NCBI RefSeq assembly: GCF_027924185.1
Contig: NZ_BRVO01000001.1
Span: 62,001 to 126,000 of the forward strand
DNA length: 64,000 nt
Direction: 5' to 3'
Source of the DNA: Neptunitalea lumnitzerae
Lineage (GTDB): Bacteria > Bacteroidota > Bacteroidia > Flavobacteriales > Flavobacteriaceae
The position numbers and the translations under genes are program-made. Below are positions 36,309-45,127 of the stretch, one piece after another. Positions within the stretch are counted from its first letter, which is position 1, and each line of letters begins with the position of its first letter. Below the pieces are notes generated by a model, which had not been told where the DNA came from, did not search any database, and was given only the letters and a program-made list of their open reading frames with translations.

Positions 36309-37253
36309 TTATAATTTAGTTAATGTTTGATATTTAGTTATATTCTCTTCTAAATGATTAGCAACTTCTAAAGGCATTTTTCTTGATTTTGATCCAATAG
36401 AATGTGCTTTCTTGGCATAAACTACTGCAGACTCATAATCCATCAAGAGTGCTAATAATTCACTTTTAACTATATAAGCATTAAAATCATCAGGTTTCTT
36501 ATCTATCGATTTATCAACCAAACTTAAACACTCTTCGGCTTTTAAAGTATCATTGGTAAAAACACAAAAATTAGCTACTTTCAAATAATACTTACTTTTT
36601 ATACTATCAGGAATTGATTTACTTTTGAAATATTGATTAAATTCATCCCAAACTGTTGACTCATCTATTCGAATGGGAAATTCAAAACTTTTATCAGCCC
36701 ATCCAAATTTAATATTCAAATCAAAATCTTTAACTTCATCAAACATAAAAGTCATTGTCTCAAAAAATTCAGAACTAGATACAGGGTTCACTTTAAGTCT
36801 TAAAACATCTTTTTTCGAATCATATCCACTTGTACCATAAAGAGAATTATCTTTGTTAAAAACAACCTCCCAAGCTGTATTCTGTTTTGGAATAATAAAA
36901 AACGAATACTTACCTTTAGGTAAAATACTTTCACTTTTACCAACATAAACATCTTTTTCTATTTCAAAAACGGTTGAACTTTCTGCACCTGCTCTCCAAA
37001 CAGAGTCCCATTCAACAACTTCTCCCCAAACATTTCTATCATTCACATTAGGTCTAAAATATCCAATACTAACATTAGAAACTCCTAGTTTTTGAGAAAC
37101 TGTACTAAATTGACTTTTAGTTGGAATGTCCAAACCTGGATATGATTCTAGCTGTACAGTTTCTTTAATATTTTCACCTTTATCCATTTTCTCATGATTA
37201 TTGCATGAAATAAACATTGCAAGAATTAATAGTACTAAAACACCTTTTTTCAT
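36309..37253 (-). CDS. DUF2911 lipoprotein, first gene of the radical SAM peptide cluster
   Basis: 314 residues from ATG 37251-37253; a TTG 12 bases upstream is ignored. Lipobox LLILAMFISC at about residue 17. A DUF2911 domain (about 45-195) is recognised by VSIGYFRPNVNDRNVWG, VWRAGAESSTVFE and LPKGKYSFFIIP. The C-terminal 110 residues are helical (DAYIVKSELLALLMDYESAVVYAKKA) and resemble a TPR pair. DUF2911 proteins are common in Bacteroidota and of unknown function. It is the promoter-proximal gene of the cluster with a TATATTTG box 26 bp upstream, so it may bind or display the modified peptide, or serve as a receptor or immunity protein. Confidence 0.85.
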   Translation of the reverse strand: MKKGVLVLLILAMFISCNNHEKMDKGENIKETVQLESYPGLDIPTKSQFSTVSQKLGVSNVSIGYFRPNVNDRNVWGEVVEWDSVWRAGAESSTVFEIEKDVYVGKSESILPKGKYSFFIIPKQNTAWEVVFNKDNSLYGTSGYDSKKDVLRLKVNPVSSSEFFETMTFMFDEVKDFDLNIKFGWADKSFEFPIRIDESTVWDEFNQYFKSKSIPDSIKSKYYLKVANFCVFTNDTLKAEECLSLVDKSIDKKPDDFNAYIVKSELLALLMDYESAVVYAKKAHSIGSKSRKMPLEVANHLEENITKYQTLTKL

Positions 37254-37540
37254 ACTGTTAATCAATTAGTTACATTTTCAAATATATTTATCTTTAACTT
37301 ATAAACCTAATTTTTTTTATGCATTTTTATACCATCCGTGATAAGCGTAAGATAACTCTTATATCAGATAAAATTTAATTCTGTTTTAAAACCTAGATGC
37401 TAGCTTACCCTAAAATTTAAGATAGTTCAATATTTTCTTATCTTTGAAATAGAAAATTAATGTTAATCAGAGTACACAATCTCGTATACGATTTTGTTGA
37501 AAACCTTGTTTGGTAGCGGAAATTGAGACAAAATATCAAA
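37254..37540. other. Intergenic region between the peptide cluster and attR
   Basis: AT-rich, no open frame of note on either strand. Holds the candidate promoter at 37279-37286 and, near 37490-37520, sequence leading into attR. Apart from these I see nothing in it. Confidence 0.6.
37279..37286 (-). promoter_or_regulatory. Candidate minus-7 box of the peptide cluster
   Basis: Minus-strand TATATTTG is an exact match to TAnnTTTG, 25 bp before the DUF2911 start; no convincing minus-33 element. Confidence 0.45.
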
Positions 37541-37588
37541 CTCATAACCCGAAGGTCACTGGTTCGAGTCCAGTTCCCGCTACTAAGC
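37541..37588 (+). repeat. attR: 48-bp direct repeat of the tRNA-fMet 3' half
   Basis: Identical to 18947-18994. It starts in the anticodon loop, so no complete tRNA can fold here; the preceding 6 bases differ from the tRNA. It marks the right end of the element. Confidence 0.93.
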
Positions 37589-37589
37589 A

Positions 37590-37621
37590 AGAGTAATCAG
37601 AAATGGTTACTCTTTTTTTTT
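37590..37621 (+). terminator. Original tRNA-fMet terminator, displaced by the insertion
   Basis: AGAGTAATC (37590-37598) pairs with GGTTACTCT (37605-37613, one G-T pair), followed by eight or more T residues. Located just after attR, it would have followed the intact tRNA before integration. Confidence 0.75.
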
Positions 37622-37733
37622 TGGAGTAAATTGGGGTTTAGCTAGTTTTTTGGCTTCATTTGTTATTTCTCAACTAGGTAAAACCCAACTATAAAATAGG
37701 CTTATACCGAAGTAAGTAACATGCTTATATCTT

Positions 37734-37741
37734 TAGGTTTG
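37734..37741 (+). promoter_or_regulatory. Candidate minus-7 box before the frameshifted secreted protein gene
   Basis: TAGGTTTG matches TAnnTTTG, 38 bp before the ATG at 37780. No clear TTG at minus 33. The rest of 37622-37779 holds no gene that I can see. Confidence 0.4.
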
Positions 37742-37779
37742 TACCTGAAACTTAAACGCACAAACTAAACTTTATTAAA

Positions 37780-38219
37780 ATGAAAAAACTTCTTATTTAA
37801 ATGTCTTCACATTACTTCTTGGAACTACTGCAGTAAAAGCTCAAATAAACGTTGTTGTTGCTATTGCCAACAAGAAAACTTGCAATTTTACAGATTTAGG
37901 GTATCAAATATATTTTGGTGATATACCCTTTGATCAATTAGAAGACAATGCCGTAAATACTCTTAAAACTAAGGTATCCAATTATTACAAAATTGAAACA
38001 AAAAAAAATGAATACCAAGGTGAACACATGGGAACACACCTAATTATTATATTAGCCACTTTTACGGTTGATGGCTGCCTTAGAAATGTATTTGGAGTAG
38101 GTTACGCAGAAAGCAAACTTGAGGCTATACATAACGCAATAGCGCATTTAAAAAGTAGAGATAGCGACTATGACGAAGAAAGAGACGGCTTCACTATTGA
38201 TGCTGAAAAAATTTACTAA
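37780..38219 (+). pseudogene. Secreted protein gene broken by a one-base deletion in the signal peptide
   Basis: ATG 37780 gives MKKLLI and then TAA (37798-37800). In the neighbouring frame the sequence continues without interruption from 37797 to 38219: LNVFTLLLGTTAVKAQ (the rest of a normal signal peptide), then a mature domain of about 125 residues (INVVVAIANKKTCNFTDLG, GCLRNVFGVGYAESKLEA). Adding one T to the T-run at 37796-37798 restores a complete secreted protein of about 147 residues. No known domain. As written only an internal 63-residue piece from ATG 38028 could be made. A sequencing error in the short T-run is possible. Confidence 0.7.
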
Positions 38220-38235
38220 AAACCACATCTTATTT

Positions 38236-38281
38236 TTAAATCATAAAGGCGAATCGTTTATGATTCGCCTTTATGATTTAA
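38236..38281. terminator. Long perfect hairpin after the broken secreted protein gene
   Basis: Twenty perfectly paired bases (38236-38255 with 38262-38281) around loop GTTTAT. The right arm ends in T-rich sequence and the left begins with a T-tract, so it may stop transcription in either direction; unusually long for a terminator. Confidence 0.6.
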
Positions 38282-38293
38282 TACTACAACCCA

Positions 38294-38321
38294 TTGCGTT
38301 CATTAATTATTACTACCTTTA
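38294..38321 (+). promoter_or_regulatory. Candidate promoter of the DUF1428 gene
   Basis: TTG (38294-38296), 17-bp spacer, TACCTTTA (38314-38321, one mismatch from TAnnTTTG), 22 bp before the ATG. Confidence 0.4.
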
Positions 38322-38343
38322 AATCAGGTAATTAAGATACATT

Positions 38344-38727
38344 ATGGACACCAACAACTATATAGATGGCTTTGTTTTCCCAATTGAAAAGAAACACTTA
38401 GAAGCGTACAAACAGGCGGCCGAAAAGATTGCTGAGATTTGGAAAGAATACGGAGCTCTTGCCTATTTTGAATATATAGAAGATGACCTTACACTAGAAG
38501 GGGTTAAGTCCTTTAGCGCCACTTTAGAGGTTAAAGAGTATGAAACTGTTATTTTTGGCTGGGTTGTTTTCCCATCTAAAGAGGTTCGCAACCACGCAAA
38601 TAAAATGGTACCATTAGATACTAGAATAGCACAACTTGTAACTCCTCTTACCAATCCTAATAAATTAATTTTTGATGCTAGTAGAATGGTTTACGGTGGC
38701 TTTAAAGCGTTTATTTCAAAAGATTGA
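38344..38727 (+). CDS. DUF1428 (YbaA-like) family protein
   Basis: 127 residues, a typical length. The sequence YIDGFVFPIEKKHLEAYKQAAEKIAEIWKEYGAL, the central FGWVVFPSKEVRNHANK and the final GGFKAFI are family landmarks; the fold is a dimeric alpha/beta barrel (ABM-like). Function is unknown, often proposed to relate to small-molecule or antibiotic handling. It is cytoplasmic and monocistronic, converging with the barrel gene at 38732 only four bases away. Confidence 0.9.
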   Translation: MDTNNYIDGFVFPIEKKHLEAYKQAAEKIAEIWKEYGALAYFEYIEDDLTLEGVKSFSATLEVKEYETVIFGWVVFPSKEVRNHANKMVPLDTRIAQLVTPLTNPNKLIFDASRMVYGGFKAFISKD

Positions 38728-38731
38728 CATA

Positions 38732-39916
38732 TTAAAACGCTTCATTAAAATTAAAGTAAAAACCTGCTGTTTCCCTACCAATACCAAAATCTATACGCAC
38801 ATTCATTCTAGGCTGCACTTCTAAACGATACCCTATTCCATAGTTAGGCAACCACAATGCTTGATTATTATAAGCCTCTGATCTTTCTAAGTCAAACACA
38901 GTACCGGCACCTATCCAACCTACCATTCCACTCTTACTTTCTGTACCATCGGCTTTCAGAAATTTATGTCGGTATTCTGCTAAAAAATAGAACATACTTT
39001 TATCTCGGTAACGCCCCCAAGTATACCCTCTTAAATCCATAGGAGTTCCAATTTGTGACATTTCACCATAAGGTAACTCTCCAAAAGCAAGTCTACTCTT
39101 CATTTGCCAAGCAATTACTTGACCACTTCTACTACCAACCGATTTGTATTGTCGGTAATCCAGTATATACATCTGATAGCTATTATCACTACCCCAAACA
39201 TCATCATAAAAAGCAGCCAGAAAATTCAAATACAAACCTTTATAAGCGTTTACAGGCACATCTCTACTATCATAAATAAACTCAGGCCCAAATCCTACAT
39301 TAAAAGGCCTGTCATTAAAACCAATATAATTTTCATCGGCCTTAATCATATCTGTTTCATCTTTCCCTTTGGTATAATTAACATCTGTATAGGCTCCTAT
39401 ATAAAAATTAGGTTTAGCTTTAAAAAGTACATCGGTACGTATTTGGTACCATGTTCTAAAATATTCTGTAGTAGAGTCAGATTGTTTTATATTATACCCA
39501 TTTTCATACCCAATACCCCAATAATTATCAGGCATCGCTTTAAACCAATAATCACCATTAATACGCAGTTTATCATTATTCCAATACGTAGTTGGTCTAA
39601 AACTTAAGGTAGTGGCTCCTGTGGTAGAAAACGCCAACATTACAGGCATACTAGAGCGGGGTAAACTATCATTGGTCTTACTGTTTCTCCAACTTAAAAT
39701 TCCACCTCCACCCAAGGTAAATTTAAGCTCAGGTGTATAAGCAGGCCCTGCTAGCGGGGTTATTATAAGTTTACCATCTTTTATAGCTTGCTCTTTTTTC
39801 TTCTTCTTTAGTTCTTTTTTGGTCAACTTAGTAGTATCTGCCTGTGCATTTACTTCTGAACAAAACGCAAACATTAACAACCACAAAACAGCCGAGGTAC
39901 AAATATATTTTTTCAT
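38732..39916 (-). CDS. BamA/TamA-type outer membrane beta-barrel protein
   Basis: 394 residues from ATG 39914-39916, with signal peptide MKKYICTSAVLWLLMFAFC...NAQ; a TTG upstream at 39958 would overlap the preceding gene. After a basic linker (TKKELKKKKKEQAIKDG) the protein is a surface-antigen (Omp85 C-terminal) barrel: VGFGPEFIYDSRD, GSRSGQVIAWQMKS, PYGEMSQIGTPMDLRGYTWGRYRDKSMFYFLAEYRHKF and a Phe-ending C-terminus (FNFNEAF). No POTRA domain is visible, so it is a short TamA/BamA-like barrel rather than BamA. It follows the OMP gene at 39924 by 7 bp, one transcription unit. Confidence 0.85.
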   Translation of the reverse strand: MKKYICTSAVLWLLMFAFCSEVNAQADTTKLTKKELKKKKKEQAIKDGKLIITPLAGPAYTPELKFTLGGGGILSWRNSKTNDSLPRSSMPVMLAFSTTGATTLSFRPTTYWNNDKLRINGDYWFKAMPDNYWGIGYENGYNIKQSDSTTEYFRTWYQIRTDVLFKAKPNFYIGAYTDVNYTKGKDETDMIKADENYIGFNDRPFNVGFGPEFIYDSRDVPVNAYKGLYLNFLAAFYDDVWGSDNSYQMYILDYRQYKSVGSRSGQVIAWQMKSRLAFGELPYGEMSQIGTPMDLRGYTWGRYRDKSMFYFLAEYRHKFLKADGTESKSGMVGWIGAGTVFDLERSEAYNNQALWLPNYGIGYRLEVQPRMNVRIDFGIGRETAGFYFNFNEAF

Positions 39917-39923
39917 AGGTAGA

Positions 39924-40979
39924 TTATTTAGAGAACCAATTTTTTCCACGAATTCCAAATCGATAATTTAAAGAGAATAATCCCGCTGTTCTATCGCCCA
40001 AAAACTGAATTTCGGCACGTAATTGCCAATGATAATTGTATTGATATTGCCCGCCAACTACCATATTCCAAGGATGTTCAATAGCCTTCGTAAAGGCATA
40101 GTTTATATACCCATTTTCTACATCGTCTTCTAAACGAGTTAAGCCTTCTTCCAATAAATTGTATGGTATGGCATACTTAATTTGATCTACCGTACCTAAA
40201 TTATTGTACCAATTGTCTAAACTAGTTTGCATTTCATTGATATGCGCTGGAGCATCAGGTGCCAAATCTAAAGCTCCAATAGAACCCTCTGTATCCCCAT
40301 TAAAATGATTATACATGGCTCCAACCCAAAATGACACATTCATCTCAGGTTTACTATTGAATTTAAAAACAGGACCAGTTCTTAGTCCTGCCAACGATAT
40401 TTTAGCTGGCTTATCTAACCTAGGATTATAACTATAAGTTTGGTTACCATCTAACGATACAAATACTGGCCCCACGGCTCCGGCAAGCATTGCTCCGTAC
40501 CCAACATACGTTCCTGTAACCTCTGTACTAACGCTTAGCGGAAAAGGCTTCTCTAAATTAATATTGATATCTGCTTTCTTTGTTTTCCCTACAATGCCGT
40601 AAACATTTAAAAAAGGAAGTACCCATGCATCTAACCTCACATTATAAGTGCTGGTTTGTGCTTTAGTCTCATCAAAAACAACAAAATCACTAATGTCAAT
40701 CATAGTAGGACTTCCAGCATTGGTGTAATTACCAAAGCCCACCGCCATATTATCTAAAGCCAATTTTTGGTAACCTGCTAACGCATTAACCATCACACCA
40801 AAAGGTAGAGGAGGTCTTATTTTAACACTATGCACTTTAGCTCCCATAATAGGAAGCACATACGGATAAGGCTCACTAAAATAAATGGAATCTTCTACAC
40901 TAAGATGTTTGTCTTGTGCAGTTACAATAGCCATACTAAACAGAATAGCTATTAACGTTATTAGTAGTCTGATTTTCAT
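39924..40979 (-). CDS. Outer membrane beta-barrel protein of unknown function
   Basis: 351 residues from ATG 40977-40979 (signal peptide MKIRLLITLIAILFSMAIVTAQ); a TTG at 41010-41012 would add residues before the signal and is rejected. The mature part alternates hydrophobic and polar residues in many strands with YQYNYHWQLRAEIQFLGDR near the end and a C-terminal WFSK. I see no named domain. Seven bases separate it from the BamA/TamA-like gene, so the two probably work together or share control. Confidence 0.7.
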   Translation of the reverse strand: MKIRLLITLIAILFSMAIVTAQDKHLSVEDSIYFSEPYPYVLPIMGAKVHSVKIRPPLPFGVMVNALAGYQKLALDNMAVGFGNYTNAGSPTMIDISDFVVFDETKAQTSTYNVRLDAWVLPFLNVYGIVGKTKKADININLEKPFPLSVSTEVTGTYVGYGAMLAGAVGPVFVSLDGNQTYSYNPRLDKPAKISLAGLRTGPVFKFNSKPEMNVSFWVGAMYNHFNGDTEGSIGALDLAPDAPAHINEMQTSLDNWYNNLGTVDQIKYAIPYNLLEEGLTRLEDDVENGYINYAFTKAIEHPWNMVVGGQYQYNYHWQLRAEIQFLGDRTAGLFSLNYRFGIRGKNWFSK

Positions 40980-41192
40980 AGCACAATACCCCACTTCAGG
41001 ACAACCCCACAAAGTTTCATTAAATATTTAATTCTTATTTAAAGGCAACCCCTCTTTGCTTTGGCTGCACTGTAGTATAGCTCCATGTTTTTCAGTTCTT
41101 ATGAAACCATATCTTAAACATTCTACCAGGTAACAACAGCACCTGTTTACCATCATAAAATATTGTTTTATAAAATTTTGTAGTAACGTGAA

Positions 41193-42179
41193 CTACGAGC
41201 CCCAAAACCCAATTACACGCTCTATCGTCCAAAAGGCTGCTACACTACCAATAGCATACGCAGGTGCTTTTTTAAGTACTAAAGGCCAATCTCTCTTTAT
41301 GGCTATAAAACGTAATACTACTAAAACCAATAACACAAATACAATTTGCCCAACCTCTACTCCAATATTAAAAAATGCCAACGCTAATGGTATTTCATTT
41401 GTTGGCAACCCCACTTTACTCAAAGCTCCCGCAAAACCAAAACCATGCAACAACCCAAAAGTAAAGGCTACCAACCAAGGCTTCTTAGCTGTAAGCGTAG
41501 TTTCTCCGTTGGCAATTTTAATCATTTCAAAAGCTAAAAAAACAATACTCAATGCAATAACAGCTTCTACAGGAGCCCCAGGTACATTTGCATACCCTAA
41601 CACTGCCAAACTAAGTGTTATACTATGAGCCAAAGTAAATGCCGTAATTGTTTTTACTATTTTCTTAAACCCTGAGGTTATAATAATAAGCGCTAATACA
41701 AAAAGCAGGTGATCTATCCCAAACCAAATATGCTCTACCCCCAACACCGTATAGGCTTTTATTACTCCCCATTTACTAGTAGTACCATCAAGCACGGTAG
41801 AAGCCTTATCTGGATGCAATACAAAGGTTGATTTTTCACCATTTAAATAAGAAACAGTCACCAACACATCTACCATTGTTTTATTCAGATTCACAATTTT
41901 TAAGTTGGTACCAGAAAGCGGCTTCTCTCCAGTTAATACAAATCTATTTAAAAATGCTCCTGCTACGGGCTTAGCCAATTGACTTTGTGATAACGTAAAA
42001 CCATTATCAAACTCCGGATATATTTTTAAAATATAATCTCCATTGCCGGGTACTTTCCAAACCACGTCGTATTCATTTTCGGTAGCTTGGGTTATTTGTA
42101 AATATGCTGGCCTAATCTCGTGTGCTTGAAGTTTTACAGCAAATAAAAATACCACACCAACTATTAGATACCACTTCAT
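41193..42179 (-). CDS. HupE/UreJ family membrane protein
   Basis: 328 residues. Signal peptide (MKWYLIVGVVFLFAVKLQA), an N-terminal periplasmic domain of about 135 residues, then six membrane segments of the HupE/UreJ type with histidine-rich motifs HIWFGIDHLLF, TLAHSITLSLAVLG and LLHGFGFAGAL. HupE and UreJ proteins transport nickel or cobalt in some bacteria; many Bacteroidota members have the extra N-terminal domain and unknown substrate. The start codon overlaps the stop of the PPIase gene by four bases (ATGA), so they are cotranslated. Confidence 0.88.
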   Translation of the reverse strand: MKWYLIVGVVFLFAVKLQAHEIRPAYLQITQATENEYDVVWKVPGNGDYILKIYPEFDNGFTLSQSQLAKPVAGAFLNRFVLTGEKPLSGTNLKIVNLNKTMVDVLVTVSYLNGEKSTFVLHPDKASTVLDGTTSKWGVIKAYTVLGVEHIWFGIDHLLFVLALIIITSGFKKIVKTITAFTLAHSITLSLAVLGYANVPGAPVEAVIALSIVFLAFEMIKIANGETTLTAKKPWLVAFTFGLLHGFGFAGALSKVGLPTNEIPLALAFFNIGVEVGQIVFVLLVLVVLRFIAIKRDWPLVLKKAPAYAIGSVAAFWTIERVIGFWGS

Positions 42180-43039
42180 TCTGTTTTGTTTTGTGCCAGT
42201 TCTTTAGAAGCAATAGCTTCTGACTTTATAATTACATGATACTTTTTCTTAAGCTCATTTAAAATAGCTTCTTTACCATCGTTTTCCATTTGATATTCAT
42301 AATCGGCAGTAACCTTTTCTCGAACATCCTCAAAAGGCTGAATTTTTGGTTTTATCTGCTTTTCTATATACACCAAATGAACTCCAAATCCTGAAACTAT
42401 AGGGCCATCCCAACGCCCTGTCTCAAGCGTTTTTAGTTGTTCAGCTACACCATCTCCCAATTCTCGATTAATATAAAAACTATCAACATTGGTAAATTCA
42501 AAATTAAGAGGAAATGCATCCCCTGCTTCTTTTAGTTGCTCTGCGGTAAGGTTTTCTTTTTCTTTTAAAATGTTCTTAGCTGCTACCATCGGGTTTTGAT
42601 GATGATCTCCTGTAAAAATGATTTGTTTAAAGCTATATACATAATCTGACTGGTAATTGTCTTTATGTTTTTCGTAAAAAGCCAAAACATTTTCTTCTGT
42701 AGCAGGTGCAACCATGGTAGACAAATCATTCCCCAGAAATTCCATTTTCTGAGCAAGCCTTCTTTTTACAATTTCATCGTTATGATCTAAGTTTAATTTT
42801 AAAGCCTCACGGTACAGCACTTCCTGCTCTACATACCTATCTATTAATCCTTGTAACTCTTCAGCAGTTGGTGGTCTATGCCATTGCAACTGCCAAAGCT
42901 CTGCCATGTGTGCAACGTCCTCTTTATCTACAATTATATCTTCATTGTTACTACGCTCATTTACCAAGCCATACACTACAAACAAAACAGCACCTATCAG
43001 AAAAAAATGAACCAGCGGTTCTTTTAAAAGTTTCTTCAT
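42176..43039 (-). CDS. Membrane-anchored peptidyl-prolyl isomerase (parvulin type)
   Basis: 287 residues. N-terminal membrane anchor (VHFFLIGAVLFVVYGLV, about 11-27), a SurA-like helical chaperone part (AEELQGLIDRYVEQEVLYREALKL) and a parvulin domain (about 135-245) with FKQIIF and GPIVSGFGVHLVYIEK as core strands. It faces the periplasm. It lies between DUF3604 and HupE genes with the starts and stops touching; this trio recurs in Bacteroidota and Proteobacteria, so the isomerase probably helps fold its partners. Confidence 0.87.
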   Translation of the reverse strand: MKKLLKEPLVHFFLIGAVLFVVYGLVNERSNNEDIIVDKEDVAHMAELWQLQWHRPPTAEELQGLIDRYVEQEVLYREALKLNLDHNDEIVKRRLAQKMEFLGNDLSTMVAPATEENVLAFYEKHKDNYQSDYVYSFKQIIFTGDHHQNPMVAAKNILKEKENLTAEQLKEAGDAFPLNFEFTNVDSFYINRELGDGVAEQLKTLETGRWDGPIVSGFGVHLVYIEKQIKPKIQPFEDVREKVTADYEYQMENDGKEAILNELKKKYHVIIKSEAIASKELAQNKTE

Positions 43040-44929
43040 TTATTTTTTTATTGAATTATAATAGATAGGGGAACTGTAAACTCTTTCTTGAATGGTAGGT
43101 TCATGCCCTGTTTCTTTATAATCAATCCCAAGTTCAATAGCATCTAAAAGAGAATACCTAGGAGTAGGAATTTCTAAAGTACGTACGTAATAAAAAGCAT
43201 TCTGATTTGCATTAAAATCAGGATCTGTCCAAAATACACTAAGTTCAGGAGCACCAATTGTGTTGGTGTACTTTCCTGTTTTAAGATCAACCGTATTTCC
43301 TACTTTCGTTTTTCCATCGGTTCTACCCCCTGATAAGGCTACATCATATATTTTTTCTTCTGCTACTCCTTTATCATTCACCCAGCCTTTTACCACTTGA
43401 ATTCTATCTAAATTAGCTCCATCAGGGTCTTTAATTGCTGAAATTAAAAATCCAGGAGCTGCTCCGTTGGTTGGCTTATATAAATCTCCTCCCATTGGTA
43501 CACCTTTGCTATACCCGTTTGTTACCATATGAGCTCCTAAATCTTCTTTTGTAAACTGAAAACTTCCAAATACACGAAGCGTTATACGAGGTCCGGTAGT
43601 AGCGTAAACTTCTTTTCTTTGAAAAGCATCTACAATACTTTGGCGGGTATTACTCTCTGCCCAAACACCAACCCATCCGGCTGCTCCCATATCCCAACCT
43701 TTAGAAGAACCGATACCTGTAGGATGTGATCTTTTAGAAGGTTCAGAATCGTGTTGACCTTTCCCAGCAAAATTATTCTCTTCTATGGCAGACATTCCTG
43801 TATGTGCATCGGTACTACCAACAAATCCAATCTTATAAGGGTTTAATCCTATTTTTTCTTCTAACTCTAAACCAACTTTTAAACCCGAACGCACATAATC
43901 AGCTTTTGTTGGTTTAGGACGGGCTCCATCTGGAGTTAAGGCAAAATCGTACGTTTCAAAATCTGCAAACTCATCATTTGGTGACAAAATAGGGTGTGCC
44001 TCAGAATCTCCTTTTATTTGCGTAATCTCTACGGAACGTTCCCATTTCATACGTTGCGCAGCATATGCTCTATCTATGGGCTGTCCGTTTAAACGAGTTT
44101 CAGCAAACATAAGTCCTAAACTTATATTAGGGTTGTGAGGTATTGCCACAAATTCAGCTCCCGTTTTTTTACTTGTAGCTTCTAACCAATTCCATAAATC
44201 TTCTGGGTTATCACTATCCAAGGCACTGTAAGGTATAAACTGTTTAGCAACATCGCCACCCTGCGGCATAAATACAACACGGTGAAGGTTTGCCCCTCTA
44301 TTGTTAGAAGACCACTCCCAGCCTATTAATGTAGTAAACTTACCAGGATCGTTATAACGTTCTGCTGTTTCTATATACCTATGCCAAGCTTGCATTACTT
44401 TTTCTCCACCAATATCATTTACTAAATCTTTCGCGGTTAAATTTGCTTCATTTGGTTGATCAAATGCAGCGTAATTTAAAATATCATAGATTTTTTGAAG
44501 ATTCTTCTCCGACTTATTAGGTGCTATATCTAAAAAAGTCTTTCCTGTTTTGGTATCTGAAATACCAGGCACATCCTGATACATTAAAGGGATAGACCCT
44601 AATAGTTCTGCGTGATCTGCTACCACCAGAAAATCCAATGGCTTAGACAGTTTCCAAGGTTTGCCTGTAGTAGGACTTTCTACCTCTTCCCCTCTGGCAA
44701 ATTTATAGGCAATTTCAGGAGTAGAATTTGGTGTACCAAATAAAAACACGTCAAACGAATTACCCGTATGATTGTGTGTATCTCCCCAAAATACCTTTTT
44801 CTCAGGAAACGAGTCTACTTTAGATTCCTTTACTTCAGTAGCCGTTACTTCTTCTGGCTTTTTCTCAGTTTTGGTATCACAGCTTACAAGAACAACTAAG
44901 CCAAGCATACCCAGTAATAGTTTTTTCAT
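43040..44929 (-). CDS. DUF3604 lipoprotein (PHP-like metal-dependent hydrolase family)
   Basis: 629 residues. Lipobox LLGMLGLVVLVSC at residue 17. The DUF3604 domain fills the rest: FWGDTHNHTGNSFD near 48 (metal-binding His), FLVVADHAELLG, GWEWSS, VAIPHNPN and GFVGSTDAHTG, all histidine/aspartate motifs of the PHP-like fold. Function is not established; several relatives are annotated as putative phosphoesterases. It heads the DUF3604-PPIase-HupE operon; its stop abuts the PPIase start. The TonB receptor 198 bp upstream on the same strand may be in a separate unit. Confidence 0.88.
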   Translation of the reverse strand: MKKLLLGMLGLVVLVSCDTKTEKKPEEVTATEVKESKVDSFPEKKVFWGDTHNHTGNSFDVFLFGTPNSTPEIAYKFARGEEVESPTTGKPWKLSKPLDFLVVADHAELLGSIPLMYQDVPGISDTKTGKTFLDIAPNKSEKNLQKIYDILNYAAFDQPNEANLTAKDLVNDIGGEKVMQAWHRYIETAERYNDPGKFTTLIGWEWSSNNRGANLHRVVFMPQGGDVAKQFIPYSALDSDNPEDLWNWLEATSKKTGAEFVAIPHNPNISLGLMFAETRLNGQPIDRAYAAQRMKWERSVEITQIKGDSEAHPILSPNDEFADFETYDFALTPDGARPKPTKADYVRSGLKVGLELEEKIGLNPYKIGFVGSTDAHTGMSAIEENNFAGKGQHDSEPSKRSHPTGIGSSKGWDMGAAGWVGVWAESNTRQSIVDAFQRKEVYATTGPRITLRVFGSFQFTKEDLGAHMVTNGYSKGVPMGGDLYKPTNGAAPGFLISAIKDPDGANLDRIQVVKGWVNDKGVAEEKIYDVALSGGRTDGKTKVGNTVDLKTGKYTNTIGAPELSVFWTDPDFNANQNAFYYVRTLEIPTPRYSLLDAIELGIDYKETGHEPTIQERVYSSPIYYNSIKK

Positions 44930-45127
44930 AACATTTTTTTTAGTAGGTTATAGCAACAATCTTTAGTACTCTAAAGGCTGCAAAAAAACAGTAAATAAGG
45001 GGTGTGACTAAAGCCTACCCTTATCGTATTAAAATAAAAGTTGTATTTACTTACTAAAAATACGAAAAAAATATACTTAACTAAAAATCAGTATGTTAAA
45101 TTATTTTTATACAACTAACTTAAAAAC

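Noticed and set aside
37541-37588. Second tRNA-fMet gene
   Set aside because: Only the anticodon-to-3' half is present; the acceptor 5' strand and D-arm are missing, so it is the right attachment site.
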